Program-made: the position numbers and the translations under genes | NCBI RefSeq assembly: GCF_000190635.1 | Contig: NC_015172.1 | Location: 1,860,001-1,924,000, forward strand | DNA from: Syntrophobotulus glycolicus DSM 8271 | GTDB taxonomy: Bacteria; Bacillota; Desulfitobacteriia; Desulfitobacteriales; Syntrophobotulaceae | Direction of reading: 5' to 3' | DNA: 64,000 bases | The notes under the pieces: generated by a model | Database searches by the model: none | What the model was told of the DNA's origin: nothing | Seen by the model: the letters and a program-made list of their open reading frames with translations, nothing else | In this document: one piece after another, positions 27,044 through 35,612 of the stretch | How the letters are laid out: every line of letters starts with the position of its first letter | Position numbering within the stretch: the stretch's first letter is position 1

Positions 27044-29607
27044 CACTTGGTACTCCCTTCGCTGTTTCGTTTAAGGATTTGCAGCAGATAATTTCTTTCT
27101 TCTTCAAAATCGGATATTTTTCCTGTCAGCCAGGCCAGATGGATGTCCTGAAGTATCCTGCCTATTTCCGGCCCTTCCGGAATGCCGGCCGCCAACAAGT
27201 CTGATCCCCTGATCGTCATCTTAAGGTTTTGCAGGGCTTGCTGATAGCTTTCAATCAGAGGCCGCAAATCCTCATGCTTTTTCAGGAGATCAACAATTCC
27301 TTCTTTCACCCCAAACAAAGCCGCATATCCTTCTTGCGGACAGTCGCCGGCAGCTCTGAGTTTACTGCGAACAGCAACATAGTCCAACGTATGTTTAAGC
27401 ATACTCTTCGTGAATGCCAGTCTGTCCAAAACAGCTCTAATCTCATCATTTTCAAGGCTGATCAGAAGGCCAAGCCATTTTTTCTCTAGATCCCAGTCCT
27501 TAACCTCTTCCTCACTTTCGGCAAGGTTCCAGGCAAATTCCCGGCCAAACCAATTTTTCATCAGGCCGAACGCCGCCAATTCCCGAACCATTTTCTGATA
27601 CGCTTGCTCCGGCAGGATCAACATCAGTTCTTCGGTGAACCTTTCTTTGCTGATCTTGAGCAGGACATTGGCCTGCAAGGCTGTATTGATTGCTTCTCTG
27701 GTGACTTTGGCGATCTTAAAGTGATAACGGCAGGCAAAACGGACTGCCCGAATCATTCTTGTCGGGTCCTCAATGAAACTCAAATTATGTAAAAACCTGA
27801 TTTCACCCTGTTGCAGATCTCTTAATCCGCCATAAAAATCCACCACTTCACCAAAGCGGTTGGCATTCAGGCAAAGGGCCATGGCATTTACAGTGAAATC
27901 GCGCCGGAATAAATCTTCTTTAAGGTTAGATTCCTCAATCGTCGGCAAGGCTCCGGGAAAATCATATTCTTCCCACCGGCTGCCCGCAATATCAAGATGC
28001 GTCCCATCACGAAACGTAATCTTGACCGTTCCAAACTGATGATGTTGAACGACTTTATGCACCTCAACCACCTCGATCAGCTGATTGGCAAACGAATTGC
28101 TGTCTCCCTCCACAACTACATCAAGATCCTGTGATGATTTCCTTAAGAAGAGGTCCCGGACAAATCCTCCGACAAGGTAAGCTTGAATCCCCAGATGATC
28201 TGCCGTTTCTTTAATCTTATCCAACAGCAGTCCTATTTCAGGGGGCAGCTCTCTGATCAGGTCAAGAACGTCATCCCGCATGGCCTGACTTCTTTCCAGC
28301 ACCAATCGTCCTGTTGTGGGCACGACACTGCCATAAACCAGCCGCAGGACATCTGATCTTGAAACAATACCGACAAGGAATCCTTCTTTTACCACTGGAA
28401 TCCTGCCAACATCATGCTGAATCATGATTCTCTGTACTTCTTCCCAGCCTAAATCAGGCTGAACCGTAATGACTTCTTTCGTCATGAATCCTTTAACCGG
28501 AGCATGCTGCAAACCGTGCTTCAATGCCTTGTCCACATCTCTTCGCGAGATCACTCCGACCAGCCGGCCATGATCAACAACCGGAAAGCCTGTATGCCCA
28601 TAACGCAGAAGCAGCTTTCCTACCTCTTCCATTACCGTGTCCGAAGAAACGGTCTTCACCGGAAAACTCATGATGTCCTGAACTAAATGAGGTTCACGAA
28701 CAAATTCCGCAATTTGCTCTTTTAAGCTGAATAGGGCCTGTTCAATTCCTGTATCTTTAAGGACGGCGGAAGCAGCCTTGTCATGCCCCGCTCCGCCAAA
28801 ACCCGACAATATTTTGTTGACCGGCAAGGCATCTCCCCGCGAACGGCCGACAAGATAAACTCTTTGTCCCATTTTCACGATTAAAAACCAGGTGTCCGGA
28901 CGTTCAAGCTCTCCTATCCTATTCGCTAATACGGCAAGCCCTTCAAAGTATTCCCTGCATTCAGCATAAGAAATGAAGACCGGCATTCCCTGAATGGTTT
29001 CCGTCTGCCCGTTATCCAAAAGCACCTGTAAAAGTTTTGTTTGCTGCGGACTGAGCGGTCTTCTTAAATATTCGGAAATCACGCTTAATTGGGCGCCTTG
29101 CTCCAAAAGATAAGCTGCTGCCGTTAAATCTCTGGAGGTTGTATTTTCAAATAACAAGCTGCCTGTATCATCGTATATCCCCAAAGCCAGCAGAGTCGCC
29201 TCAAAGCCGGACAATCTTTTGCCAGCCTTGCTTATCTTTTCCACCAGCAAAGTGGTACAGGCGCCCACAGGCTCAATGCAAAGACCTGCATGCCGCTTGC
29301 CCGGATAGGGATGATGATCATAAATGATCAAATCACATTTCTCAAATAAGAGCAGCAAGTTTTTGCTTGATACTGCCCTTGCCAATTCAGAGGTATCCAC
29401 CAAAATAATTTTGGTTACCTGGTGAGGGTCAATATCCTTCAATTTTTGATAAGAAAGCTGATCCTTCGCTAAGGCCAGGAAGTCCTGGACATATGAATTT
29501 GCTTTGCCGTCAATGATCATTTCTGCCTTGGGGTATATTTTTTGGGCTGCAACCATTGAGGCTAAGGCATCAAAATCAGGATATTGATGGGAGAGAATAA
29601 TTTCCAT
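27043..29607 (-). CDS. DHH-CBS-tRNA nucleotidyltransferase fusion protein
   Basis: An 854-residue multidomain protein. Residues 1-300 form a DHH/DHHA1 phosphoesterase (HQYPDFDALAS, YDHHPYPG, then GFGGAGHDKAASA), 305-430 hold two CBS domains, and 455 onward is a class II nucleotidyltransferase (LVGGFVRDLFL, DLDVVVEGD, RRDFTVNAMA, EDPTRMIRAVRFA) followed by its RNA-binding helices. The last part adds A or CCA to tRNA 3' ends, or poly(A). The DHH part resembles nano-RNase or pyrophosphatase enzymes, and CBS domains usually bind adenylates. The fusion is known in some anaerobes as A-adding enzymes; if this one adds only A, a separate CC-adding enzyme is expected elsewhere. Confidence 0.88.
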   Translation of the reverse strand: MEIILSHQYPDFDALASMVAAQKIYPKAEMIIDGKANSYVQDFLALAKDQLSYQKLKDIDPHQVTKIILVDTSELARAVSSKNLLLLFEKCDLIIYDHHPYPGKRHAGLCIEPVGACTTLLVEKISKAGKRLSGFEATLLALGIYDDTGSLLFENTTSRDLTAAAYLLEQGAQLSVISEYLRRPLSPQQTKLLQVLLDNGQTETIQGMPVFISYAECREYFEGLAVLANRIGELERPDTWFLIVKMGQRVYLVGRSRGDALPVNKILSGFGGAGHDKAASAVLKDTGIEQALFSLKEQIAEFVREPHLVQDIMSFPVKTVSSDTVMEEVGKLLLRYGHTGFPVVDHGRLVGVISRRDVDKALKHGLQHAPVKGFMTKEVITVQPDLGWEEVQRIMIQHDVGRIPVVKEGFLVGIVSRSDVLRLVYGSVVPTTGRLVLERSQAMRDDVLDLIRELPPEIGLLLDKIKETADHLGIQAYLVGGFVRDLFLRKSSQDLDVVVEGDSNSFANQLIEVVEVHKVVQHHQFGTVKITFRDGTHLDIAGSRWEEYDFPGALPTIEESNLKEDLFRRDFTVNAMALCLNANRFGEVVDFYGGLRDLQQGEIRFLHNLSFIEDPTRMIRAVRFACRYHFKIAKVTREAINTALQANVLLKISKERFTEELMLILPEQAYQKMVRELAAFGLMKNWFGREFAWNLAESEEEVKDWDLEKKWLGLLISLENDEIRAVLDRLAFTKSMLKHTLDYVAVRSKLRAAGDCPQEGYAALFGVKEGIVDLLKKHEDLRPLIESYQQALQNLKMTIRGSDLLAAGIPEGPEIGRILQDIHLAWLTGKISDFEEERNYLLQILKRNSEGSTK

Positions 29608-29660
29608 TTGTATTTCTCCGCTAACAAAAGATTATACAAATTATAGCATTATGTCATGCT

Positions 29661-30005
29661 TTATACCATCTTCTCATTTAAGCCGCGCATGGCATTTTCA
29701 ATATCGTCCGTAGTCAAGCCGTCTTTTTGCAGGCGATAGTCTATGGCCTCAATCCAAAAGGCGCATTTTGCCGAGATCTTTTTAAATTGCTTCATATTGC
29801 CCTTATCCGTTTTTGCCCTGGCATCAGCATTGCCCTGAATGATTAAACAGGTGTATCTGGCATCAAAACAGTTCTTTTGATCCATATCCTGAAAGGTTCC
29901 ATTCAACTCTTTGATCACCTGCTCATAATAGCTTTTAAATTCTCCGAAAGGAATCTCTGTTTCCATTTGTAAATATTCTTTTAGTTTTGCCATAATTTCT
30001 TTCAT
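29661..30005 (-). CDS. Small cytosolic protein of unknown function
   Basis: 114 residues, mostly helical and charged, not recognised. It contains FGEFKSYYEQVIKELN, an alanine/aspartate segment QGNADARAKTDKGNMKQ and a C-terminal helix DDIENAMRGLNEK. No membrane segment or cysteine cluster. Its frame is open from 30110, but that upstream part overlaps the divergent gene; the ATG at 30005 has only a modest GGAG about 11 bases away. It precedes the DHH-CBS-nucleotidyltransferase gene. Confidence 0.5.
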   Translation of the reverse strand: MKEIMAKLKEYLQMETEIPFGEFKSYYEQVIKELNGTFQDMDQKNCFDARYTCLIIQGNADARAKTDKGNMKQFKKISAKCAFWIEAIDYRLQKDGLTTDDIENAMRGLNEKMV

Positions 30006-30083
30006 TGAGTCCACTCTCCCGTTTCTCTGTTTTGTAGCATTATCTAAAAAAAAAAATATACTGGAACAAAAAGGAAGGAGATT

Positions 30084-30404
30084 ATGATGAATGCCTTGTT
30101 TCGCAAACACTGTCCTTCAACTGTAGTTCCAGTTCATTATTATAGCACTATTCAGCCATATAATTACAGCACTATTTCTTCAACCTCTTATGATTTACCC
30201 CCGCAACACTTTCCTGCTCCGGTAAATCAATTTTCCGTCCCCCAACGTCAATTTGCTTTTCCACCCGGTCAGTTTGCGGCCCCCCCAGGTATCCCGGTCA
30301 GTTATACAAAGGCAAATCGCGGACTCAATATTATTATGGTATCCTCATTAATCCTGCTATCTTTGGACCTGATCTTTGTCCGTCCGTTAAAGCAGAAAAA
30401 TTAA
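30084..30404 (+). CDS. Proline/tyrosine-rich small protein with C-terminal membrane helix
   Basis: 106 residues, not recognised. A strong AAGGAAGGAG SD precedes the ATG, supporting a real gene. The first half is rich in Tyr, Ser and His (VPVHYYSTIQPYNYSTISS). The middle repeats Gln-Phe units in proline (NQFSVPQRQFAFPPGQFAAP), and the end is one hydrophobic helix (NIIMVSSLILLSLDLIF) with a basic tail. This resembles a tail-anchored, coat-like or filament-like protein. It stands alone on the plus strand and converges on spoVAF with a 12-base gap. Confidence 0.6.
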   Translation: MMNALFRKHCPSTVVPVHYYSTIQPYNYSTISSTSYDLPPQHFPAPVNQFSVPQRQFAFPPGQFAAPPGIPVSYTKANRGLNIIMVSSLILLSLDLIFVRPLKQKN

Positions 30405-30416
30405 TCAAAGACTTTT

Positions 30417-31916
30417 TTATTCTTTACGGGCTTCCGGCTGCCGGATTCTGTCTTTAGGTTTGAGAATGCTGGGCCTTTTGTTGGCGATAGGGACCGGTGA
30501 GCGGACCAGAATCGTCCCCAAGGCTTTGATATCTAAAGGAATCAGCGGCCATAAATACGGAATGCCAAATGACTTTGTCCGCCACAGCAAGAAAAACACC
30601 AATATTGTCCCAATCCCCAGTCCCCAAAAATTAAACAGTCCGACCATGATGATCAGGAACAGTCTGACCAGTCTATTGGCCATAGAAAGCTCATAGCTGG
30701 GAGTAGCAAATGTTCCGACCGCGGCAAACGCCAGGTACATAATCACCTCGGGATTAAACAGACCTACCTTGATGGCCACATCCCCCATCATAAAAACAGC
30801 GACAAGACCTAAAGCCGTAGCCAAGGGAGTCGGAGTATGGATGGCGGCCATTCTTAACATATCTATCCCGATATCTCCGATTATGACCTGAGGGAACAGG
30901 CCGATCTTGGCGATTTTTTCCACCCCGATAAACCGCAGCCATTCCGGTAAAGCTTGGGTATTCAGAGCCCCGGCCAACCATGCGGGCAGGAGAAATACAG
31001 AAAGAAATATCGCTAAAAATCTTATCCAACGTAAAAAAGCCCCAACTACCGGTTCTTGCCGGTATTCTTCCGCATGCTGGACATGATGCCACAGGGTCAC
31101 AGGAGCGACAATCACACTGGGTGAAGTATCGACGATCACGATCACATTGCCTTCTAAAAGGTGCATAGCGGCAACATCCGGCCGCTCCGTATATCTGACC
31201 CGCGGAAAAGGGTTCCAGAATTTGCTTCCCAGAATAAATTCTTCCACAGTTTTTTCTGCCATGGGAATCCCGTCAATTTTGATATTCTGAATCTCCCTCT
31301 CAATTTCGGTTACCATATCGGCATTGGTGATATCTTCGATGTAAGCAATACAGACATCGGTTTTAGACCTGCTTCCCGCCTGAACAAGCTTCATTCTTAA
31401 TTTGGGATCGCGCAGACGCCTGCGCAAAAGGATGGTATTGAAAAGCAAAGTTTCGGTGAAGCCATCCCGCGAACCCCTGGTTACTCGTTCAATATCAGGC
31501 TCTTCAGGCATTCTGCCCGGGAATGTCCTTAAATCAACAACAATAGCCTGGGTTTTTCCTTCAATCAAAATTGCCATTGCCCCGGATAAAAGAAAATAAA
31601 CGATTTCATCCATGGTTTGGACTTCTGTAACCTGTAAATCATTGATTTTATTCTTAACCAGTTTTTCGAGGGCATTAACCGAAAGCTCCGCTCTTTCCAG
31701 CTCGACGAAGGTATTCATAATCAGGTTGATTGCCGGTCTGGAAATCATTCCGTTAATCGAATAAATCGCAATTTTTTTGCCGCCGATCACCATTTCCCTT
31801 AAGACAATGTCAAAACTGTCCGGATAACCGAGGAGATGATTTAATAAATCAATATTTTCCTGATAGTTTTTGGATATTTCGGCATTTGTTTCCGCTGAAG
31901 TTGTCAAAACCATCAT
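30417..31916 (-). CDS. spoVAF: Stage V sporulation protein AF
   Basis: A 499-residue membrane protein of the GerA/SpoVAF family. The N-terminal cytosolic half (EGKTQAIVVDLRTFPGR, EEPDIERVTRGSRDGF, IAYIEDITN) precedes five or so C-terminal helices. SpoVAF associates with the SpoVA channel in the spore inner membrane and influences germination. Its ATG overlaps the spoVAE stop by 4 bases. It is the last gene of the spoVA operon here. Confidence 0.93.
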   Translation of the reverse strand: MMVLTTSAETNAEISKNYQENIDLLNHLLGYPDSFDIVLREMVIGGKKIAIYSINGMISRPAINLIMNTFVELERAELSVNALEKLVKNKINDLQVTEVQTMDEIVYFLLSGAMAILIEGKTQAIVVDLRTFPGRMPEEPDIERVTRGSRDGFTETLLFNTILLRRRLRDPKLRMKLVQAGSRSKTDVCIAYIEDITNADMVTEIEREIQNIKIDGIPMAEKTVEEFILGSKFWNPFPRVRYTERPDVAAMHLLEGNVIVIVDTSPSVIVAPVTLWHHVQHAEEYRQEPVVGAFLRWIRFLAIFLSVFLLPAWLAGALNTQALPEWLRFIGVEKIAKIGLFPQVIIGDIGIDMLRMAAIHTPTPLATALGLVAVFMMGDVAIKVGLFNPEVIMYLAFAAVGTFATPSYELSMANRLVRLFLIIMVGLFNFWGLGIGTILVFFLLWRTKSFGIPYLWPLIPLDIKALGTILVRSPVPIANKRPSILKPKDRIRQPEARKE

Positions 31917-32275
31917 CCTTTCGGATTAAATATTAGTGCGGTCAGATAACCAAATAAAACCGCTCCGGCTATACCTACCGCTGCTGCCTGGACTCCGCCG
32001 GAGATAGCTCCCAGAAAACCGTTTTCGTTCACTCCCTGCATCGCTCCATTAGCCAGCAAGTAACCAAACCCGGACAAAGGTATGGTTGCACCGGCCCCCC
32101 CCATCTTGACAAGGGGCTCATACCAGCCGAGAGCACCCAGAAGCACCCCCCCTGTCACAAAGATGACTAAAATATGGGCGGGTGTAATTTGAGGTTTTGT
32201 TAAATCCATCAGTAATTGACCGATCACGCAGATCAGTCCCCCCACAATGAAAGCCGGAATAATCATCGTAAACAT
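31913..32275 (-). CDS. spoVAE: Stage V sporulation protein AE (SpoVAEb type)
   Basis: A 120-residue membrane protein with three to four helices, homologous to SpoVAC (shared VGGLICVIGQLLMDLT-like start and GGAGATIPLSGFG loop). It is part of the channel that moves calcium-dipicolinate into the forespore and out at germination. The SD is AAAGGAGG. It lies 13 bases after spoVAD and overlaps spoVAF. Confidence 0.93.
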   Translation of the reverse strand: MFTMIIPAFIVGGLICVIGQLLMDLTKPQITPAHILVIFVTGGVLLGALGWYEPLVKMGGAGATIPLSGFGYLLANGAMQGVNENGFLGAISGGVQAAAVGIAGAVLFGYLTALIFNPKG

Positions 32276-32288
32276 TTTGCCGCCTCCT

Positions 32289-33296
32289 TTAAACCTCTAT
32301 TGTAATGGCATGACCGATCCCCGGAATGGATTCACCCTGGAAGGAAGAAACCGGACTATGCAGGCTTCCGCTTCCGACCAAGAGAATTTTCCGCAAACTG
32401 CCGTTGTTCAGCCTTTTCAGCAGATCTCCCGCCAAGACCACGGCTGAACAGCCGCAACCGCTTCCTCCGGCATGGGTATCCTGTTCCAGGCTGTAAATCA
32501 TCTTGCCGCAATCTCCAAAATTATTCCCAATCTTAATTCCGCTTTTGTCCAGCAGTTGCAATAAAAGCTCAAACCCTACCGAACCCAAATCCCCCGATAG
32601 AATTAAATCATAATAATCAGGCTGGCGGTTTAAATCATTAAAGTGGCTGATCAAGGTATCGGCGACGGCAGGAGCCATTGCCGCTCCCATATTATTGCTG
32701 TCTGTTTCCCCAAGATCAACAACCTTTCCAAGGGTTGCCGAGGTTACTTTCGGCCCGTTACCGGCATCAGAAAGCAAAACGGCGCCTGCACCTGTGACTG
32801 TCCATTGTCCCCACAGTGGTCGTTGAATCCCTTGCTCGGTCGGAAAACGGTACTGCCTTTCTGCCGTATCATGATGGCTTGAGGCTCCACACACAACTTT
32901 ATTGGCAAAGCCGCCATCAATCAGCATTCCACCCAGAGCGGTTGTCAAAGCCATAGTCGAACAAGCGCCGTATACTCCGATAAAAGGCAGCGCAAGCTGC
33001 CTGGCCGTAAAGTTGGCGGAGATCATCTGATTGAGTAAATCTCCTGCCAGCATATAATGAATATCCTGATTTGTGAATTGCGCTTTTACGATTGTTTGAC
33101 GAATCGCGGTTTCAATCATTTTTTGTTCGGTCTTTTCCCAGCTCTTTTCACCAGCATAAGTATCCTGAAGGATCTGATCAAAGCTTTGGGCCAAAGGTCC
33201 TTGGCCTTCTTTCGGTCCGACAATCGAGTATGCTGAAATGATGAACGGCGGATTCTGAAAAACAACTGTCTGGTTGCCGACTCTCTTTGTATTCAT
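32289..33296 (-). CDS. spoVAD: Stage V sporulation protein AD
   Basis: 335 residues, thiolase-like fold without thiolase activity. The conserved blocks FIGVYGACSTMA, VVCGASSHHDTAERQYRFPTE and DTHAGGSGCGCSA are those of SpoVAD, the peripheral subunit that binds dipicolinic acid for the SpoVA channel. The SD is AAGGGGTG. It lies between spoVAC and spoVAE. Confidence 0.95.
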   Translation of the reverse strand: MNTKRVGNQTVVFQNPPFIISAYSIVGPKEGQGPLAQSFDQILQDTYAGEKSWEKTEQKMIETAIRQTIVKAQFTNQDIHYMLAGDLLNQMISANFTARQLALPFIGVYGACSTMALTTALGGMLIDGGFANKVVCGASSHHDTAERQYRFPTEQGIQRPLWGQWTVTGAGAVLLSDAGNGPKVTSATLGKVVDLGETDSNNMGAAMAPAVADTLISHFNDLNRQPDYYDLILSGDLGSVGFELLLQLLDKSGIKIGNNFGDCGKMIYSLEQDTHAGGSGCGCSAVVLAGDLLKRLNNGSLRKILLVGSGSLHSPVSSFQGESIPGIGHAITIEV

Positions 33297-33317
33297 TGGT
33301 TTTCACCCCTTTTTATC

Positions 33318-33785
33318 TCATCTTAAAAGAAAATAGATGATGCCGATCACGATGGAAGCAGTAATCCCAAAGACCAGAATAGGTCCGGCAATGGTAAATA
33401 ATTTGGCCCCCACCCCCATAACATACCCTTCTCTTTTATACTCCAAAGCCGGTGAGACCATGGAGTTGGCAAAGCCGGTCACAGGAACAATCGAACCTGC
33501 GCCTCCATATTTTCCGATATTGTCATAGACACCCAGTCCTGTCAGTAGAGCCCCCAGAAAAATCATTGTCGCCGTCCCGGCATTCTGGGCCGTTTTCAGG
33601 GGAAGATTAAGGTAGATCGTATAAAAATTAATAATGATTTGGGCGATCAGGCAGATGATTCCGCCGATTAAAAAAGCAAACAGGCTGTTTTTCAGGACTG
33701 TTGGCGCCGGTGTAGCCTTTGCCGTCATTTCTTTGTACTCTTCCGGTGTAATTTTGATCGACAACGTGTTTGAACTATTTGCCAT
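33318..33785 (-). CDS. spoVAC: Stage V sporulation protein AC
   Basis: A 155-residue membrane protein with about four helices and the loop YGGAGSIVPVTGFANSMVSPA. SpoVAC is the mechanosensitive pore subunit of the dipicolinate channel. The frame is open from 33869, but the ATG at 33785 has a perfect AAAGGAGG 7 bases upstream and the right length. First gene of the operon spoVAC-D-E-F; the spoVAA and spoVAB genes of Bacillus are absent, as usual in Clostridia. It is divergent from spoIIAA. Confidence 0.94.
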   Translation of the reverse strand: MANSSNTLSIKITPEEYKEMTAKATPAPTVLKNSLFAFLIGGIICLIAQIIINFYTIYLNLPLKTAQNAGTATMIFLGALLTGLGVYDNIGKYGGAGSIVPVTGFANSMVSPALEYKREGYVMGVGAKLFTIAGPILVFGITASIVIGIIYFLLR

Positions 33786-33947
33786 GGTCAAACCTCCTTT
33801 AAATTTAAAATAAGACCTAAGATCATTAGGTTCATTAATCGTGATTATTCTGCTAAATATGGATTTCACTCCACATATTATTTCTTATTTTCTGTTAATT
33901 ATTTAAATTATTCGCATTTTTCTTCAATAATTTTGCTCTAGGGATAC

Positions 33948-33976
33948 AAAGGAAATTACTGTCAGGCGTCGAAGAG
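33948..33976 (+). promoter_or_regulatory. Candidate sigmaH promoter of spoIIAA-spoIIAB-sigF
   Basis: -35 AAAGGAAAT (33948-33956) matches the sigmaH consensus RNAGGAWWW fully. After 11 bases the -10 GTCGAAGAG (33968-33976) matches RNNGAATWW except for G in place of T. The -10 also resembles a 0A box (CGTCGAA against TGTCGAA). spoIIA is a sigmaH- and Spo0A-dependent operon in Bacillus, so position and sequence agree. Confidence 0.65.
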
Positions 33977-34023
33977 TATGGATATGTCTTTGCCGGCAAA
34001 ATAGGAGGAGCGTGAACGAATAA

Positions 34024-34338
34024 ATGGAAAAGAAAGTTGAACGTCAAACCATGTATTTATTCCTTGATGGCGAATTAGATCTCAATAATGCCCAAAGCCT
34101 GCGCAATGTGATCGATCGTGATATTGATAAAAAGGGGATAAAAACAGTCATTATAAATATGGAAAATGTCAAGTTTATCGATAGTTCAGGGTTGGGGATG
34201 ATTTTAGGAAGGTACAAAAAGCTTCTGACCTTGGGAGGCAAATTAAAAATTGTCAATGCTCCGCCCCACGTCTATAAAATTATGGAAATGGCCGGGCTTC
34301 CAAAAATTATTCAGTTTGAAAAAGATGAAACTGCTTAA
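34024..34338 (+). CDS. spoIIAA: Anti-anti-sigma factor SpoIIAA
   Basis: A 104-residue STAS-domain protein. The phosphorylated serine is Ser55 in FIDSSGLGM. Unphosphorylated SpoIIAA binds SpoIIAB and frees sigmaF in the forespore; SpoIIAB phosphorylates it and SpoIIE dephosphorylates it. An in-frame TAA abuts the ATG, fixing the start. The SD GGAGG (34004-34008) is 15 bases from this ATG and much closer to a mini-frame GTG AAC GAA TAA that ends exactly at it. First gene of spoIIAA-AB-sigF. Confidence 0.96.
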   Translation: MEKKVERQTMYLFLDGELDLNNAQSLRNVIDRDIDKKGIKTVIINMENVKFIDSSGLGMILGRYKKLLTLGGKLKIVNAPPHVYKIMEMAGLPKIIQFEKDETA

Positions 34339-34359
34339 AAAGTAGAGAGGGGAAAAAAA

Positions 34360-34794
34360 ATGAACAATAGGATGACTTTTACTTTCCAAAGTATTTCAGA
34401 GAATGTGACCATTGCCCGAATGCTGGCTTCTGCTCTTGGGGCTCAGCTGAATTTTCCTCTTAACGAACTTGAAGAACTGAAGGTAGCCGTTTCGGAAGCT
34501 GTTTCCAATGCAATTATTCATGGTTATCAGAACGCTCCCGCTGAATTTGTCACAATGGAAATAGAAACCACTTCCGAAAAAGTAATGATCCTTGTCAGCG
34601 ATTCGGGTTGTGGAATTGCCGATATTGACCAGGCAATGCAGGCTTCCTATTCGACAGATCCGGAAAGAATGGGACTTGGTTTTGTCTTTATGAAGTCATT
34701 TATGGATGAATTGAATGTTGAATCCGAAGTTGGCAAAGGGACAAAGGTTAAACTGGTCAAGTACCTGGCATCTCACCGTTCTTCCTCGCATTGA
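34360..34794 (+). CDS. spoIIAB: Anti-sigma F factor / serine kinase SpoIIAB
   Basis: A 144-residue GHKL-type ATP-binding protein. The N-box is SEAVSNAIIHGYQ (Glu46, Asn50), the G1 box DSGCGIAD, and MGLGFVFMKSFMDE carries the ATP lid and G2. It holds sigmaF inactive in the mother cell and predivisional cell and phosphorylates SpoIIAA. It starts 21 bases after spoIIAA with a purine-rich SD and is followed 13 bases later by sigF. Confidence 0.96.
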   Translation: MNNRMTFTFQSISENVTIARMLASALGAQLNFPLNELEELKVAVSEAVSNAIIHGYQNAPAEFVTMEIETTSEKVMILVSDSGCGIADIDQAMQASYSTDPERMGLGFVFMKSFMDELNVESEVGKGTKVKLVKYLASHRSSSH

Positions 34795-34807
34795 GGGGGG
34801 AAAGAAA

Positions 34808-35581
34808 ATGATTCATCGATTAACGGAAATGAATCTACCCAGATTTCCTCTGCTTAAAGAGCAAGAAATGACTGAATTGCTGCACAAAGCTCAAGCCGGG
34901 GATCATGATGCCCGGGAACAGCTGATCAATTGCAATCTGAAATTAATTTTTAATTTAATTCAAAGATTTACGCACCGGGGCTATGAGCTTGAGGATTTGT
35001 TTCAGATTGGCACCATTGGCCTGATCAAAGCAATAGACAAATTTGATTTTTCTTATGGGGTTAAATTTTCAACTTATGCCGTACCGATGATTATCGGCGA
35101 AATCAGGCGCTTTCTGCGTGATGATCATCCCATTAAAGTTCCCCGCTCTTATAAAGAGCTTGTTTATAAAATTCATCGTTCACGGGAAAAATTATCCCTT
35201 GAACTCAACCGTGAACCGACCGTAAATGAAATTGCCCAGGATCTCAATGTCGGCAGTGAGGAAATCGTCACCGCTCTGGACGCTGTACAGAGTCCTACCT
35301 CGATCAATGACACGCTCTATCAGGATGATTCCGATCCGATCTATATCCTTGACCAGATTCCGGTGGAAAAAGATCTTGTACCGGCCTGGTTTGAAGAAGT
35401 CGCACTCAAAGATGTGCTGAATAAACTGCCGGAACGGGAAAAGCAGGTACTGGTCATGCGGTTCTATGAAGATAAAACCCAAAGCGAAATTGCCAAAAGA
35501 TTAAACCTGTCCCAGGTTCAAATTTCCAGAATAGAACGGGCGGCCCTTTTGCATCTTAAGCAAATGATGACCGATGACTGA
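34808..35581 (+). CDS. sigF: RNA polymerase sigma-F factor
   Basis: A 257-residue sigma70-family factor. Region 2 contains LEDLFQIGTIGLIKAIDKFD and YGVKFSTYAVPMIIGEIRRF, and region 4 has ERVLVMRFYEDKTQSEIA-like and LSQVQISRIERAAL helices. SigmaF is the first forespore-specific sigma factor. The frame is open from 34715, but the ATG at 34808 follows the spoIIAB stop with a GAGGGGGG SD and gives the family length. It is convergent with dacF. Confidence 0.96.
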   Translation: MIHRLTEMNLPRFPLLKEQEMTELLHKAQAGDHDAREQLINCNLKLIFNLIQRFTHRGYELEDLFQIGTIGLIKAIDKFDFSYGVKFSTYAVPMIIGEIRRFLRDDHPIKVPRSYKELVYKIHRSREKLSLELNREPTVNEIAQDLNVGSEEIVTALDAVQSPTSINDTLYQDDSDPIYILDQIPVEKDLVPAWFEEVALKDVLNKLPEREKQVLVMRFYEDKTQSEIAKRLNLSQVQISRIERAALLHLKQMMTDD

Positions 35582-35612
35582 AAATCTTATCAACGATGAT
35601 CTTGCTTCTTTG

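Noticed and set aside
33854-33876. SigmaG promoter of spoVAC
   Set aside because: The -10-like CATATTTA is one base off and the -35 is weak (AAATA); not strong enough to list as a feature.
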